The position numbers and the translations under genes were made by a program. The notes beneath the pieces are model-generated. The model did no database searches. It had not been told where the DNA came from and saw only the letters and a program-made list of their open reading frames with translations. 64,000 nucleotides of DNA from Eubacteriaceae bacterium (GTDB lineage: Bacteria > Bacillota > Clostridia > Lachnospirales > Lachnospiraceae), in contig CAJTDQ010000001.1 in assembly GCA_910574895.1 (NCBI GenBank), positions 248,001 to 312,000 on the forward strand, given 5' to 3'. The first letter of the stretch is position 1. Every line of letters starts with the position of its first letter. Shown piece after piece: positions 24,704 through 33,690 of this stretch.

Positions 24704-26272
24704 ATGGATCATAAAAAATTAGACATCACAAAAGAAAAAGGCAAAAATGGTCTTGCAACATTTCTGTTCAGCCGTATTTTTATATTTGGTTTAATGATTG
24801 CATTACAGTTGGCTTGTTTTTTACTTTTAGCATATAATGCCAGTGTTAATAAGGTCTTTTCGTATGTCATTATCGTGGTGCAGGTGCTGCTTGTGATTTA
24901 TATCGTAAATGACAAATCTGATCCGACAATGAAATTAATCTGGGTTATTTTCATTATGCTTGTACCCGGATTTGGCGTATTAATGTACTTGTATGCGAAA
25001 TTTCAGCCGGGTTCTATTAAATTAAGAAAGCGTATTGAACATATTGATTTAAAATCCGAACGTTATTTAAGACCTGACCAGCAAATTTACAATGATTTGC
25101 AGATTCAGGATAAACAGGTCTCTATGCTTGCAAAATATGTTTATGATAATACAGGATGTCCGGTATATCGAAATACCGATGTATCTTATTTTAATTGTGG
25201 CGAGGAAAAATACAGAGCTTTAATTGAAGAACTCGAAGAAGCACAGGATTTCATTTTTATGGAATACTTTATTATAGAACAGGGCAGAGTGTGGAATTCG
25301 ATTTTAAGAGTTCTTGAAAAGAAAGTCCAGCAGGGAGTAGAAGTGCGAATCATGTATGACGGATTGTGCTCGCTTACGAAATTACCGATTGGATATTTCA
25401 AGAAACTAAGAAGAAAAGGCATTAAGGCAAAACCTTTTGCACCAGCCAGACCGTTTTTTACAACAGAGCAGAATAACAGAGACCATAGAAAGATTCTGGT
25501 AATTGACGGAAGAGTAGCATTTACCGGAGGCATCAATCTGGCAGATGAGTATATGAATGTCGTGAATAAATTTGGTTACTGGAAAGATACTGCAGTCATG
25601 TTAAAGGGTGATGCCGTCAAGAGTTTTACATTGATGTTTCTGCAGATGTGGAATGTTAGTGAAAAGACAATTGGAAATTTTGATAGATATTTAAATGTCG
25701 ATATTCCAAAAATTTACGACAAAAACGGATATGTTATCGGTTATGGTGACGAACCTGTTGGAAAAGAAAGAATCGGTGAATCTGTATATTTACATATGAT
25801 TAATACAGCGAACCGTTATCTGCATATTGTCACACCGTATCTTGTGATTGATAATGTTATGATGTCATCTTTGAAATTTGCCGCAAAAAGAGGCGTAGAT
25901 GTTAAAATTGTTATGCCAGGCATTCCGGATAAAGCATATGCTTATTGTATTGCACGTACATATTACAGTGAACTGATTGAGGCCGGTGTGGAAATATATG
26001 AGTATTCTCCGGGATTTACTCACGCCAAAATGTTTATCAGTGATGATGAGAAAGCTACTGTGGGAACAATTAATTTAGATTACAGAAGTCTGTTTCTTCA
26101 TTTTGAAAATGGCTGTTTTATTTACAAAAATCCGGCTATTCTGGATATTGAATCAGACTACCAGCAAATGTTATCAGAATCAAAGAAGGTGTCTCTGATG
26201 GAATGCAGGAACCGTCCTTTATGGTATAAAGCATGTGGTAAATTACTGAGACTATTATCACCGTTAATGTAA
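24704..26272 (+). CDS. cls: Cardiolipin synthase
   Basis: This membrane enzyme condenses two phosphatidylglycerols to cardiolipin. The 522-residue protein has two N-terminal membrane helices (about 23-45 and 50-90), then two phospholipase-D domains each with an HKD motif: HRKILVIDG near residue 263 and HAKMFISDD near 440, the latter followed by GTINLDYRS. The true start is ATG 24704, with AAGGAG seven bases upstream; the frame is open further upstream but includes the promoter. It stands between gpsA and spoIVA, where Bacillus has other genes. Its own promoter and repeats suggest separate control. A related phospholipid with a different headgroup cannot be excluded. Confidence 0.92.
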   Translation: MDHKKLDITKEKGKNGLATFLFSRIFIFGLMIALQLACFLLLAYNASVNKVFSYVIIVVQVLLVIYIVNDKSDPTMKLIWVIFIMLVPGFGVLMYLYAKFQPGSIKLRKRIEHIDLKSERYLRPDQQIYNDLQIQDKQVSMLAKYVYDNTGCPVYRNTDVSYFNCGEEKYRALIEELEEAQDFIFMEYFIIEQGRVWNSILRVLEKKVQQGVEVRIMYDGLCSLTKLPIGYFKKLRRKGIKAKPFAPARPFFTTEQNNRDHRKILVIDGRVAFTGGINLADEYMNVVNKFGYWKDTAVMLKGDAVKSFTLMFLQMWNVSEKTIGNFDRYLNVDIPKIYDKNGYVIGYGDEPVGKERIGESVYLHMINTANRYLHIVTPYLVIDNVMMSSLKFAAKRGVDVKIVMPGIPDKAYAYCIARTYYSELIEAGVEIYEYSPGFTHAKMFISDDEKATVGTINLDYRSLFLHFENGCFIYKNPAILDIESDYQQMLSESKKVSLMECRNRPLWYKACGKLLRLLSPLM

Positions 26273-26277
26273 TAAAT

Positions 26278-26328
26278 AACCTCCTTTTGCATATATTTTA
26301 GTATTAATGTATGTAAGGGAGGTTTTTT
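26278..26328 (+). terminator. cls terminator-like hairpin that contains the spoIVA ribosome-binding site
   Basis: AACCTCC (26278-26284) is complementary to GGAGGTT (26318-26324), with extra A-T pairs inside, and TTTTTT follows to 26328. It can act as an intrinsic terminator for cls. The same GGAGG (26318-26322) is the only ribosome-binding site for spoIVA, whose ATG is at 26330. On a read-through transcript the site would be paired. The loop is long (about 30 bases), so stability is uncertain. Confidence 0.5.
26290..26297 (+). promoter_or_regulatory. Possible sigma-E -10 element of spoIVA
   Basis: CATATATT resembles the sigma-E -10 consensus (CATAyAmT). A weak TAATAAA (26270-26276) is the best -35 candidate, 13 bases upstream and overlapping the cls stop codon. 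spoIVA is a sigma-E gene in known sporeformers. A start near 26304 would omit the anti-Shine-Dalgarno arm at 26278-26284. Confidence 0.35.
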
Positions 26329-26329
26329 C

Positions 26330-27796
26330 ATGGATTTTAATGTATATAAAGACATTGAAAAAAGAACAAAGGGAGAGATTTACATAGGTGTTGTAGGTCC
26401 GGTAAGAACCGGTAAATCCACATTTATCAAAAATTTCATGGATGTGGCAGTGGTACCTAATATCAGCGATGAAAATGAAATTAAAAGGGCCAAGGATGAA
26501 CTGCCACAGTCCTCATCAGGGAAAACAATTATGACCACAGAACCGAAATTTATTCCAAATAAAGCGGTATCTATTAATATTGGCGGAAAAGCTAATGTAA
26601 AGGTAAGATTAATTGACTGTGTAGGCTTTATGGTAGAGGGGGCTACCGGTCATATGGAAGAAGAAGCTGAGAGAATGGTAAAGACACCTTGGTTTGACTA
26701 TGATATACCATTTTCCAAAGCAGCTGAAATTGGCACAGAAAAAGTTATTTCAGAACATTCGACGATTGGTGTTGTTGTTACCAGTGACGGAAGTTTTACA
26801 GATTTAGATGTAAACGAATACAACAAAGCTTTAGATAAAACGATTCAGGAATTGAAAAATATTAATAAGCCATTTATTATTCTGGTCAATTCTCTGGATC
26901 CGACATCAACGGAATGTACACGATTAAGAGATGAGATTGCAGCAAAATATAACGTGTCGACATTGGCAATAAACTGTCTCAAACTTAACGAAAATAATAT
27001 TAATGAAATTCTTGAAAGTATATTATTTGAATTTCCGGTAAGTGAAGTTGTATTTAATGTTCCTAAATGGTTAGAAATAATGGATTATGAGCATCCTTTA
27101 ATGAAATACATAGTTGATTATGCAAAAGAACTTCTTCATAAAATCGTGAAAATTAAAGACATTAAGACTTTAAAACTGTTTCCTGATAAAGAATTTATTA
27201 AAGATGCCAATATGGCAATGGTAGAACTTTCCAACGGCAAAATGGTTGTCAATTTTGATATTGATGACAGATATTATTATAACACTTTAACGGAAATGAC
27301 AGGAACAACGATTGATAATCAGCTGCAGTTGATTAAACTAGTCAAAGAGCTGGCATATCAGAAGAGTAATTATGAAAAAGTTAATGATGCAATCAGTAAA
27401 GTACGAAATACCGGTTATGGTATTGTAACACCGGATAAAGAGGAAATTGTTTTAGAAAATCCTGAGTTAATCAAAAACGGTAATAAGTATGGTGTGAAAA
27501 TTAAAGCGACTGCACCGTCTATTCATTTTGTGAAAGCGAATATTTTAACAGAAATTTCTCCGATTATCGGTGATGAAGAACAGGCAAAAGATCTGATTGA
27601 TTTTATCAATAAAAATGAAGAAGATTCTAATATCTGGGAGACGAATATCTTTGGTAAATCTATCGGACAGATCGTAGATGAAGGAATTATGAATAAAATT
27701 AATAACCTTACAGAAGATACAAGAAGCAGAATGCAGGGAACAATAGAAAAGATAACGAACGACCAGAGCAGAGGTGTCATCTGTATTCTTTTATAA
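26330..27796 (+). CDS. spoIVA: Stage IV sporulation protein A
   Basis: SpoIVA is the mother-cell ATPase that polymerises on the forespore surface to form the base of the spore coat. The 488-residue protein is close to the Bacillus length. It has the Walker A motif GPVRTGKST (residues 23-31), a DCVGFM segment near 100 corresponding to the switch region, and the TSDGSFTDL region near 145-155. The C-terminus ends in the hydrophobic GVICILL, matching the tail needed for membrane anchoring through SpoVM. The gene is a marker that this organism forms endospores. Its ribosome-binding site is embedded in the upstream hairpin. Identification is firm. Confidence 0.97.
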   Translation: MDFNVYKDIEKRTKGEIYIGVVGPVRTGKSTFIKNFMDVAVVPNISDENEIKRAKDELPQSSSGKTIMTTEPKFIPNKAVSINIGGKANVKVRLIDCVGFMVEGATGHMEEEAERMVKTPWFDYDIPFSKAAEIGTEKVISEHSTIGVVVTSDGSFTDLDVNEYNKALDKTIQELKNINKPFIILVNSLDPTSTECTRLRDEIAAKYNVSTLAINCLKLNENNINEILESILFEFPVSEVVFNVPKWLEIMDYEHPLMKYIVDYAKELLHKIVKIKDIKTLKLFPDKEFIKDANMAMVELSNGKMVVNFDIDDRYYYNTLTEMTGTTIDNQLQLIKLVKELAYQKSNYEKVNDAISKVRNTGYGIVTPDKEEIVLENPELIKNGNKYGVKIKATAPSIHFVKANILTEISPIIGDEEQAKDLIDFINKNEEDSNIWETNIFGKSIGQIVDEGIMNKINNLTEDTRSRMQGTIEKITNDQSRGVICILL

Positions 27797-27823
27797 TTTT
27801 TGTATTTTTCTACCAAAGGTTTA

Positions 27824-27852
27824 TTGTAAAATCCCTATTCCTATGCTACAAT
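27824..27852 (+). promoter_or_regulatory. Predicted promoter of tyrS (extended -10)
   Basis: TTGTAA (27824-27829), a 17-base spacer and TGC-TACAAT (27844-27852, extended -10). The start near 27859 gives a leader of about 44 bases, too short for a T-box, and no T-box antiterminator motif is visible. Confidence 0.6.
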
Positions 27853-27876
27853 TAATAGTTGATTGAAGCATAGGAA
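27838..27876. promoter_or_regulatory. Perfect 9-bp inverted repeat across the tyrS promoter
   Basis: TTCCTATGC (27838-27846) and GCATAGGAA (27868-27876) are perfect inverted copies separated by 21 bases and flank the -10 and start site. The geometry (9-bp arms, 21-base gap) equals that of the repeat at cls, though the sequence differs. Because the left arm is upstream of the start site it would be read as DNA. Confidence 0.45.
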
Positions 27877-27902
27877 AGATATGCGAAAGAAGGAGAATAG
27901 AA

Positions 27903-29129
27903 ATGAACACATACGAAGAATTACAAGCACGTGGTCTGATTGCACAGGTTACGGATGAAGAATTAATCAAAGATTTAATAAATAATGGAAAAGCAACTTT
28001 TTATATCGGTTTTGATCCCACAGCAGACAGTCTTCATGTAGGTCACTTTATGGCATTATGCCTGATGAAGAGACTGCAAATGGCAGGAAATAAGCCTATC
28101 GCATTATTAGGCGGTGGAACTGCGATGATTGGAGACCCATCGGGTAAGACTGATATGCGTCAGATGATGACAAAGGAGACCATCGAACACAATATCGAAT
28201 GTTTCAAGAAACAGATGAGCAGATTCATTGACTTTTCTGAAGGAAAAGCATTAATGGTGAATAACGCAGACTGGTTAATGGATTTGAATTATATTGATGT
28301 ATTAAGAGAGGTTGGTCCTCATTTTAGTGTTAACAGAATGCTTACAGCAGAATGTTACAAGCAGAGAATGGAGAGAGGCCTTAGTTTCTTAGAGTTTAAC
28401 TACATGATTATGCAGAGTTACGACTTCTATAAATTATTCCAGGATTACGGCTGCAATCTTCAGTTTGGCGGTGATGACCAATGGAGTAATATGTTGGGCG
28501 GCACAGAACTTATCAGACGTAAGCTTGGTAAAGATGCATCTGCCATGACGATTACATTGCTTCTCAACTCCGAAGGAAAGAAGATGGGAAAAACTGTCAG
28601 CGGTGCAGTATGGCTTGACCCTGAAAAGACATCTCCATATGAATTCTTCCAGTACTGGAGAAATGTGGATGATGCCGATGTTATCAAGTGTCTTAAAATG
28701 CTTACATTCCTTCCAATTGAGCAGATTCAGGAAATGGAAGCGTGGGAGGGTGCTGAGCTAAATAAAGCAAAAGAGATTCTTGCTTATGAATTAACAGAAC
28801 TGGTTCATGGTGAAGATGAAGCAAAGAAGGCATTGGAAGCTGCAAAGAATATGTTTGCAAAGGGTGGTATTTCCGGAGACTTACCAACGACAACATATTC
28901 TAAAGATGAATTAGATGCAGGAAAAGATATTCTGACGATTTTAGTAGATACAAAACTTGTTTCTTCCAGAGGCGAAGGAAGAAGACTTGTTCAGCAGGGC
29001 GGCGTATCTGTCAATGGAGAAAAAGTTACAGAGATAGATGCAACATTTACTACAGCTGATTACAATGATGAAGGTGTTATTTTAATTAAAAAAGGCAAAA
29101 AAGCATTCCATCAGGTAAAAGCTGATTAG
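27903..29129 (+). CDS. tyrS: Tyrosyl-tRNA synthetase
   Basis: TyrS charges tRNA-Tyr. The 408-residue class I synthetase has the HIGH-type motif HVGH in FDPTADSLHVGHF (about 38-50), the tyrosine-binding NYMIMQSYDF and QFGGDDQW blocks (about 164-195) and a KMSKS-type KMGKT near 229. A C-terminal S4-like RNA-binding domain (GRRLVQQGGVSVNGEKV) follows. The ribosome-binding site is AAGGAG. The next gene, alaS, starts 17 bases later, so both may be read together. Identification is firm. Confidence 0.97.
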   Translation: MNTYEELQARGLIAQVTDEELIKDLINNGKATFYIGFDPTADSLHVGHFMALCLMKRLQMAGNKPIALLGGGTAMIGDPSGKTDMRQMMTKETIEHNIECFKKQMSRFIDFSEGKALMVNNADWLMDLNYIDVLREVGPHFSVNRMLTAECYKQRMERGLSFLEFNYMIMQSYDFYKLFQDYGCNLQFGGDDQWSNMLGGTELIRRKLGKDASAMTITLLLNSEGKKMGKTVSGAVWLDPEKTSPYEFFQYWRNVDDADVIKCLKMLTFLPIEQIQEMEAWEGAELNKAKEILAYELTELVHGEDEAKKALEAAKNMFAKGGISGDLPTTTYSKDELDAGKDILTILVDTKLVSSRGEGRRLVQQGGVSVNGEKVTEIDATFTTADYNDEGVILIKKGKKAFHQVKAD

Positions 29130-29146
29130 TATTGGAGGAAAGTACA

Positions 29147-31783
29147 ATGAAGAAATATGGATTAAATGAATTAAGACAGATGTTTTTAGACTTTTTTGAG
29201 TCAAAAGACCATCTGGTAAGAGGAAGTTATTCATTAGTTCCTCATAATGATAATAGTTTATTATTAATCAATGCAGGTATGGCTCCACTAAAGCCATATT
29301 TTACAGGACAGGAGATACCACCGAAGACAAGAATGGCTACCTGTCAGAAATGTATCAGAACCGGTGATATTGAAAACATTGGAAAGACAGCCAGACATGG
29401 CACTTTCTTTGAGATGCTTGGAAATTTCTCTTTTGGAGATTATTTTAAGACAGAAGCAATTCACTGGTCATGGGAGTTTTTAACAGAGGTAGTAGGTCTT
29501 GATGCAGACAGATTATATCCATCAGTTTATTTAGAAGATGATGAGGCTTTTGAAATCTGGAATAAAGAGATGGGTATACCAAAAGAACGTATTTTCAAAT
29601 TTGGCAAGGAAGACAATTTCTGGGAGCATGGTGCAGGTCCTTGTGGTCCATGTTCAGAAATTTATTATGACAGAGGAGAAAAGTACGGCTGTGGAGAACC
29701 TGGCTGTACGGTAGGCTGTGAATGTGACAGATATATTGAAATCTGGAACAATGTATTTACACAGTTTGAGAATGACGGAAAAGGAAATTATGAAACATTA
29801 CAGAATAAAAACATCGATACAGGAATGGGATTAGAGCGTCTCGCTACAGTTGTTCAGGATGTGGATTCTATTTTTGATGTTGATACAATCAAATCTCTTC
29901 GTGACAAAGTTTGTGAGATTTCAGGAAAAGAATATAAGAAAGAATACAAATGGGATGTTTCTATCAGAATTATTACGGACCATATCCGTTCAGCAACATT
30001 TATGATTTCTGATGGTATTATGCCATCCAACGAAGGAAGAGGATATGTTTTAAGAAGATTAATCAGACGTGCCGCAAGACACGGAAGACTTTTAGGCGTA
30101 AAAGGTATGTTCTTATCTGAGCTTTCGAAAACAGTGATTGAAGGTTCTAAAGACGGATATCCTGAATTAGACGAAAAGAAGAGCATGATTTTCAAAGTCT
30201 TAACAGAGGAAGAAAATAAATTCAACAAAACGATTGATACCGGATTAAGTATTCTTGCAGAAATGGAAACAGAAATGGAAGCAAATGGTGAAAAGACTTT
30301 ATCCGGAGATAATGCTTTTAAATTATACGACACATATGGATTCCCACTTGATCTTACGATGGAAATTCTTGAAGAAAAGGGATTCTCTGTAGATGAAGAA
30401 GGTTTCAAAAAAGCTATGGATGTTCAGAGAGAGACCGCAAGAAAAGCCCGTAAGACTACAAATTATATGGGAGCAGACGAGACTGTTTATGAAAGCCTTG
30501 ATAATGCTTTGACATCAAAGTTTGTAGGATACGACAGATTCGTGGAAGATTCTGTAATTACTGCTCTTACGACAGAAAGTGAAGTGGTACAGGCTCTTGC
30601 AGATGGAGATAAAGGAACTATCGTTGTAGAAGAAACTCCATTCTATGCAACAATGGGTGGTCAGGCAGGCGACAAGGGTATCATTGAGACGGCAAACGGA
30701 CAGTTTAAAGTCGTTGATACAATTAAATTGCATGGTAGTATGGTTGGACATGTAGGATATGTTACAAAAGGCATGCTGCAGGCTGGCGATAAAGTTACAT
30801 TAAAGGTAGATGCTACACTTAGAAATGCAACAGCAAAGAATCATAGTGCAACACATTTATTACAGAAGGCGTTAAAGGTTGTTCTTGGAGAACATGTAGA
30901 GCAGGCAGGTTCTTATGTAGATGCAGATAGATTAAGATTTGACTTTACACATTTCCAGGCGATGACAAAAGAAGAAATTGAAAAGGCTGAAGCAATGGTG
31001 AATGAACAGATTGCGAACGGTCTTGATGTTATCACAAAGGAAATGAGTTTAGAGGATGCAAAGAAAACAGGTGCTATGGCATTGTTTGGTGAGAAATATG
31101 GTGATACTGTAAGAGTTGTATCTATGGGAGATTATTCTGTAGAACTTTGTGGTGGTACTCATGTTTCAAATACCAGTACAATATCATACTTCAAGATTGT
31201 GTCTGAAGCAGGTATTTCAGCAGGAGTCCGCAGAATTGAGGCTTTGACAGGAGCCGGTCTTATGAAATATTATGCTGATATGGAAAAAACACTTCTTGAA
31301 GCAGCAAAAATTGCGAAATCAGAGCCGAATGCATTAGCAAAGAAGATTCAGTCGTTACATGATGAAATCAAGGCATTATCCAGCGAAAATGAGAAATTAA
31401 AGGCAAAAATGGCAAACGACTCTGTAGGAGATGTATTAAACAATGTTGAAGAAGTAAAAGGTGTCAAACTTCTTGCAACGAAAGTATCGGATGTGGATAT
31501 GAATGGTTTAAGGAATCTTGGAGATAATCTGAAAGAGAAGATGGGCGGCGGTGTAATCGTTATTGTGTCAACAACTGCTGACAAGGCGAATGTTATTGTT
31601 ATGGCAGACGATGATGCTATATCCAAAGGTGCCCATGCCGGAAATATGATTAAAGAGATTGCAAAATGCGTTGGCGGTGGCGGTGGCGGCCGTCCAAACA
31701 TGGCACAGGCAGGAGGAAAGAATCCGGCTGGTGCAGATGAAGCCGTAGCAAAGGCAAAAGAGATATTAGAACAGCAGTTATAA
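29147..31783 (+). CDS. alaS: Alanyl-tRNA synthetase
   Basis: AlaS charges tRNA-Ala and edits mischarged Ser and Gly. From the ATG at 29147, with GGAGGAA upstream, the protein is 878 residues. It has the class II catalytic core (RHGTFFEMLGNFSFGDYFK near 82-100), the editing domain with HSATHLL (HxxxH, near 566) and CGGTH (near 669), and a C-terminal oligomerisation domain ending with a glycine-rich GGGGGGRPNMAQAGG loop. The internal GCGEPGCTVGCECDRY segment is a cysteine-rich insertion seen in clostridial enzymes. Identification is firm. Confidence 0.97.
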   Translation: MKKYGLNELRQMFLDFFESKDHLVRGSYSLVPHNDNSLLLINAGMAPLKPYFTGQEIPPKTRMATCQKCIRTGDIENIGKTARHGTFFEMLGNFSFGDYFKTEAIHWSWEFLTEVVGLDADRLYPSVYLEDDEAFEIWNKEMGIPKERIFKFGKEDNFWEHGAGPCGPCSEIYYDRGEKYGCGEPGCTVGCECDRYIEIWNNVFTQFENDGKGNYETLQNKNIDTGMGLERLATVVQDVDSIFDVDTIKSLRDKVCEISGKEYKKEYKWDVSIRIITDHIRSATFMISDGIMPSNEGRGYVLRRLIRRAARHGRLLGVKGMFLSELSKTVIEGSKDGYPELDEKKSMIFKVLTEEENKFNKTIDTGLSILAEMETEMEANGEKTLSGDNAFKLYDTYGFPLDLTMEILEEKGFSVDEEGFKKAMDVQRETARKARKTTNYMGADETVYESLDNALTSKFVGYDRFVEDSVITALTTESEVVQALADGDKGTIVVEETPFYATMGGQAGDKGIIETANGQFKVVDTIKLHGSMVGHVGYVTKGMLQAGDKVTLKVDATLRNATAKNHSATHLLQKALKVVLGEHVEQAGSYVDADRLRFDFTHFQAMTKEEIEKAEAMVNEQIANGLDVITKEMSLEDAKKTGAMALFGEKYGDTVRVVSMGDYSVELCGGTHVSNTSTISYFKIVSEAGISAGVRRIEALTGAGLMKYYADMEKTLLEAAKIAKSEPNALAKKIQSLHDEIKALSSENEKLKAKMANDSVGDVLNNVEEVKGVKLLATKVSDVDMNGLRNLGDNLKEKMGGGVIVIVSTTADKANVIVMADDDAISKGAHAGNMIKEIAKCVGGGGGGRPNMAQAGGKNPAGADEAVAKAKEILEQQL

Positions 31784-31818
31784 TAAGAGCATTGAATAAC
31801 TTTTATCAAATAAAGTTG

Positions 31819-31846
31819 TTGACGTCATAGAAAATTATGGTATAAT
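31819..31846 (+). promoter_or_regulatory. Strong predicted promoter of rpsU
   Basis: TTGACG (31819-31824), a 16-base spacer and TATAAT (31841-31846) with TGG before it (extended -10). The start near 31853 coincides with a short palindrome TGTGTT-A-AACACA (31854-31866). The 60-base leader also has a CAGTT/AACTG hairpin near 31875-31895. Confidence 0.7.
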
Positions 31847-31913
31847 ATTTGAGTGTGTTAAACACAAATACCTACAGTTTTAGGAATCTATAACTGAAGG
31901 GAGGGAAGAACAG

Positions 31914-32090
31914 ATGTCAAGCGTTATCGTAAAAGAAAACGAATCAATCGACAGTGCATTACGTCGATTCAAGAGAAATTGCGCGAAAGCTGGTATTCAG
32001 CAGGAGATTCGTAAAAGAGAACATTACGAAAAACCAAGCGTAAAGCGTAAGAAGAAATCAGAAGCTGCTAGAAAGCGCAAATATAATTAA
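31914..32090 (+). CDS. rpsU: Ribosomal protein bS21
   Basis: The 58-residue basic protein is bS21 of the small subunit, which acts near the anti-Shine-Dalgarno region. It starts [20 protein letters not shown] and continues [20 protein letters not shown]-like, followed by a Lys/Arg-rich tail ending RKYN, the standard bS21 pattern. The ribosome-binding site AGGGAGGG is strong. It is a single-gene unit with its own promoter and terminator. Identification is firm. Confidence 0.96.
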   Translation: MSSVIVKENESIDSALRRFKRNCAKAGIQQEIRKREHYEKPSVKRKKKSEAARKRKYN

Positions 32091-32094
32091 TGAT

Positions 32095-32125
32095 AAAAAG
32101 TCAGGACTTATGTCCTGGCTTTTTA
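32095..32125 (+). terminator. Rho-independent terminator after rpsU
   Basis: AAAAGTCAGGAC pairs with GTCCTGGCTTTT (one G-U pair) around a TTAT loop, followed by T residues. It separates rpsU from the sporulation genes yqfC-yqfD. Confidence 0.88.
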
Positions 32126-32173
32126 TGTTCCCCCACAATTATATCTCATTTAAAAGATAATACTGATTCTTTT

Positions 32174-32202
32174 GTATAAACCAACTTTACTACTCATAAA
32201 AT
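32174..32202 (+). promoter_or_regulatory. Candidate sigma-E promoter of yqfC-yqfD
   Basis: CATAAAAT (32195-32202) is a good match to the sigma-E -10 consensus; GTATAAA (32174-32180) is a partial -35 match at 14 bases. The predicted start near 32209 lies downstream of an in-frame ATG at 32206, supporting the later yqfC start at 32230. In Bacillus yqfC-yqfD are sigma-E genes. Confidence 0.45.
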
Positions 32203-32229
32203 AGTATGAGCACATATAGAAGGTTATAT

Positions 32230-32481
32230 ATGTTTAATGTAGATAACGAATATGATATTCCAAGAGATGTAGTAAACCATGAATGCCTGATGCAAATGAC
32301 AGGAAACAGCGAAATTGTTCTAGAAAATTTCAAATGTATAAAAAAGTTATGTGAAGAAGAAATAGAAATTGTATGTAAAAAGTATCTGATAAAAATCACA
32401 GGAACGTCTTTATGTGTAAAATTTTATAATTGCGAATCAATGATCATAGGTGGGTGTATTCATGAAGTTTCATTTTTATGA
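32230..32481 (+). CDS. yqfC: Sporulation protein YqfC
   Basis: YqfC is a small mother-cell sporulation protein of unknown biochemical role, nearly always found with YqfD. From the ATG at 32230, with AGAAGG six bases upstream, it has 83 residues. The pattern GNSEIVLENFKCIKKLCEEEIEIV then ITGTSLCVKFYNCESMIIGG and IHEVSF fits the YqfC family (a folded beta-rich domain). An ATG at 32206 would add eight residues but lacks a ribosome-binding site. Its end overlaps the yqfD start by 20 bases in another frame. Assignment rests on pattern and context. Confidence 0.85.
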   Translation: MFNVDNEYDIPRDVVNHECLMQMTGNSEIVLENFKCIKKLCEEEIEIVCKKYLIKITGTSLCVKFYNCESMIIGGCIHEVSFL

Positions 32482-33676
32482 AATTATAATTGATAGAAAA
32501 TATATATACAGGGTGTTAAATTCTGCCCATAAAATTAATATCAGAAATATTATAAATGAAGATGATAAAACAAGGTTTTACGTAGATTACACAGATATTG
32601 AAGAGACATTAAATATATTAAAAGAAAATAACATTCATATTATAAAATTAAATGAAAAAGGCTTATATACAAAGCTGGTAAATAAATTTATTTTTAAAGT
32701 GGCAATGGTATTTGCTTTTGTGTTTATCAGCGGATTAATTTTATGTTCGAGATATATATGGGAAATATCGATTGAAGGAAATTATACATATACAACAAAT
32801 AAGTTAAAAAATTATATTTATTCTCAAGATATCAGAGAGGGGGTGGCAAAAAAGAAGATTAACTGCGAGGAACTGGAGAAGAAAATCAGAAAAAAATATA
32901 ATGATATCAGCTGGGTATGTGCGGAAATAAAAGGAACAAATTTAATCGTACATATTAAAGAAAATTATATCACGGAAATTTCTAAAAAAGAGACAAAGCC
33001 ATATCATATTGCCGCAAACAAAGATGCTGAAATTGTATCTATTCTTGTGAGAACCGGAGTACCCGGGGTTAAAGTGGGAGATAAAGTAAAAGAGGGAACG
33101 ATATTAATTAATGGGCTGGTAGATGTTTTCGATGAATCAGAACAAAAGCTTTTTACAAAGCCATGTAATTCTGATGGTGAAATTATAGGAAAAACAAAGT
33201 ACAAGTATAAAGATAAATTGAAAATAAATTATAAGAAAAAAGATTATAAAAAGGGATATTCTTATTATCTTCCATCCGTAAGTGGATATAAATGGGTTAA
33301 AACAGGTAATACTAAGAATAAAAATATAGCATACAAAGAAATAAAATTAAAAGGATTCGGCAATTATTATCTGCCGATATGTATACAAAAATATACTGTA
33401 ATGCCATACGATACCCTAAAATGTAAATATAATGAAAAAGAAGCCGCAAAGATATTAAAGAAACGATTGTACAATAAATTATTAATAATGGAGCAAAAAG
33501 GCTACAAAATACTTGAAAAAAATGTTAAAATAGTAAAACAGAGGGATTCTTATATCTGCTCAGGAGACATTGTATGTCTGGAACCTTTAGGAAAGGTTTC
33601 TTATATTCTTGATGAGGATATCCAAAAAATTAATATGGAAAAAGAATCTATAAATGACGAAACGAAAGGGCAGTAA
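32462..33676 (+). CDS. yqfD: Sporulation protein YqfD
   Basis: YqfD is a membrane protein required for efficient sporulation in Bacillus; its mechanism is not known. The 404-residue protein has a ~77-residue cytoplasmic N-terminal domain, one membrane helix (about 78-98, VAMVFAFVFISGLILC), a stretch resembling a POTRA/FtsQ-like fold (WEISIEGNYTYTTNKLKNYI), and a long extracytoplasmic domain. In the latter, PYHIAANKDAEIVSILVRTG and PGVKVGDKVKEGTILINGLV resemble a biotinyl-like hammerhead. The ATG at 32462 has GGTGGG upstream. It overlaps yqfC and is followed by phoH, the conserved order. Confidence 0.9.
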   Translation: MKFHFYEIIIDRKYIYRVLNSAHKINIRNIINEDDKTRFYVDYTDIEETLNILKENNIHIIKLNEKGLYTKLVNKFIFKVAMVFAFVFISGLILCSRYIWEISIEGNYTYTTNKLKNYIYSQDIREGVAKKKINCEELEKKIRKKYNDISWVCAEIKGTNLIVHIKENYITEISKKETKPYHIAANKDAEIVSILVRTGVPGVKVGDKVKEGTILINGLVDVFDESEQKLFTKPCNSDGEIIGKTKYKYKDKLKINYKKKDYKKGYSYYLPSVSGYKWVKTGNTKNKNIAYKEIKLKGFGNYYLPICIQKYTVMPYDTLKCKYNEKEAAKILKKRLYNKLLIMEQKGYKILEKNVKIVKQRDSYICSGDIVCLEPLGKVSYILDEDIQKINMEKESINDETKGQ

Positions 33677-33690
33677 AGGGATTTTTATAA

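Noticed and set aside
27797-27902. T-box leader for tyrS
   Set aside because: The gap is too short and no antiterminator bulge motif or specifier-loop pattern is seen.
29854-30408. A 184-codon open frame on the minus strand within alaS
   Set aside because: It is antisense to a firmly identified gene and its Ser/Ile-rich translation has no family features.
31348-31809. A 153-codon minus-strand frame at the 3' end of alaS
   Set aside because: It is a shadow of alaS; the run of prolines simply mirrors the Gly-rich codons of AlaS.
31796-31817. Hairpin after alaS (AACTTTTAT/ATAAAGTT) as a terminator
   Set aside because: The stem is all A-T apart from two pairs, has a bulge and no U-tract; it is too weak to call.
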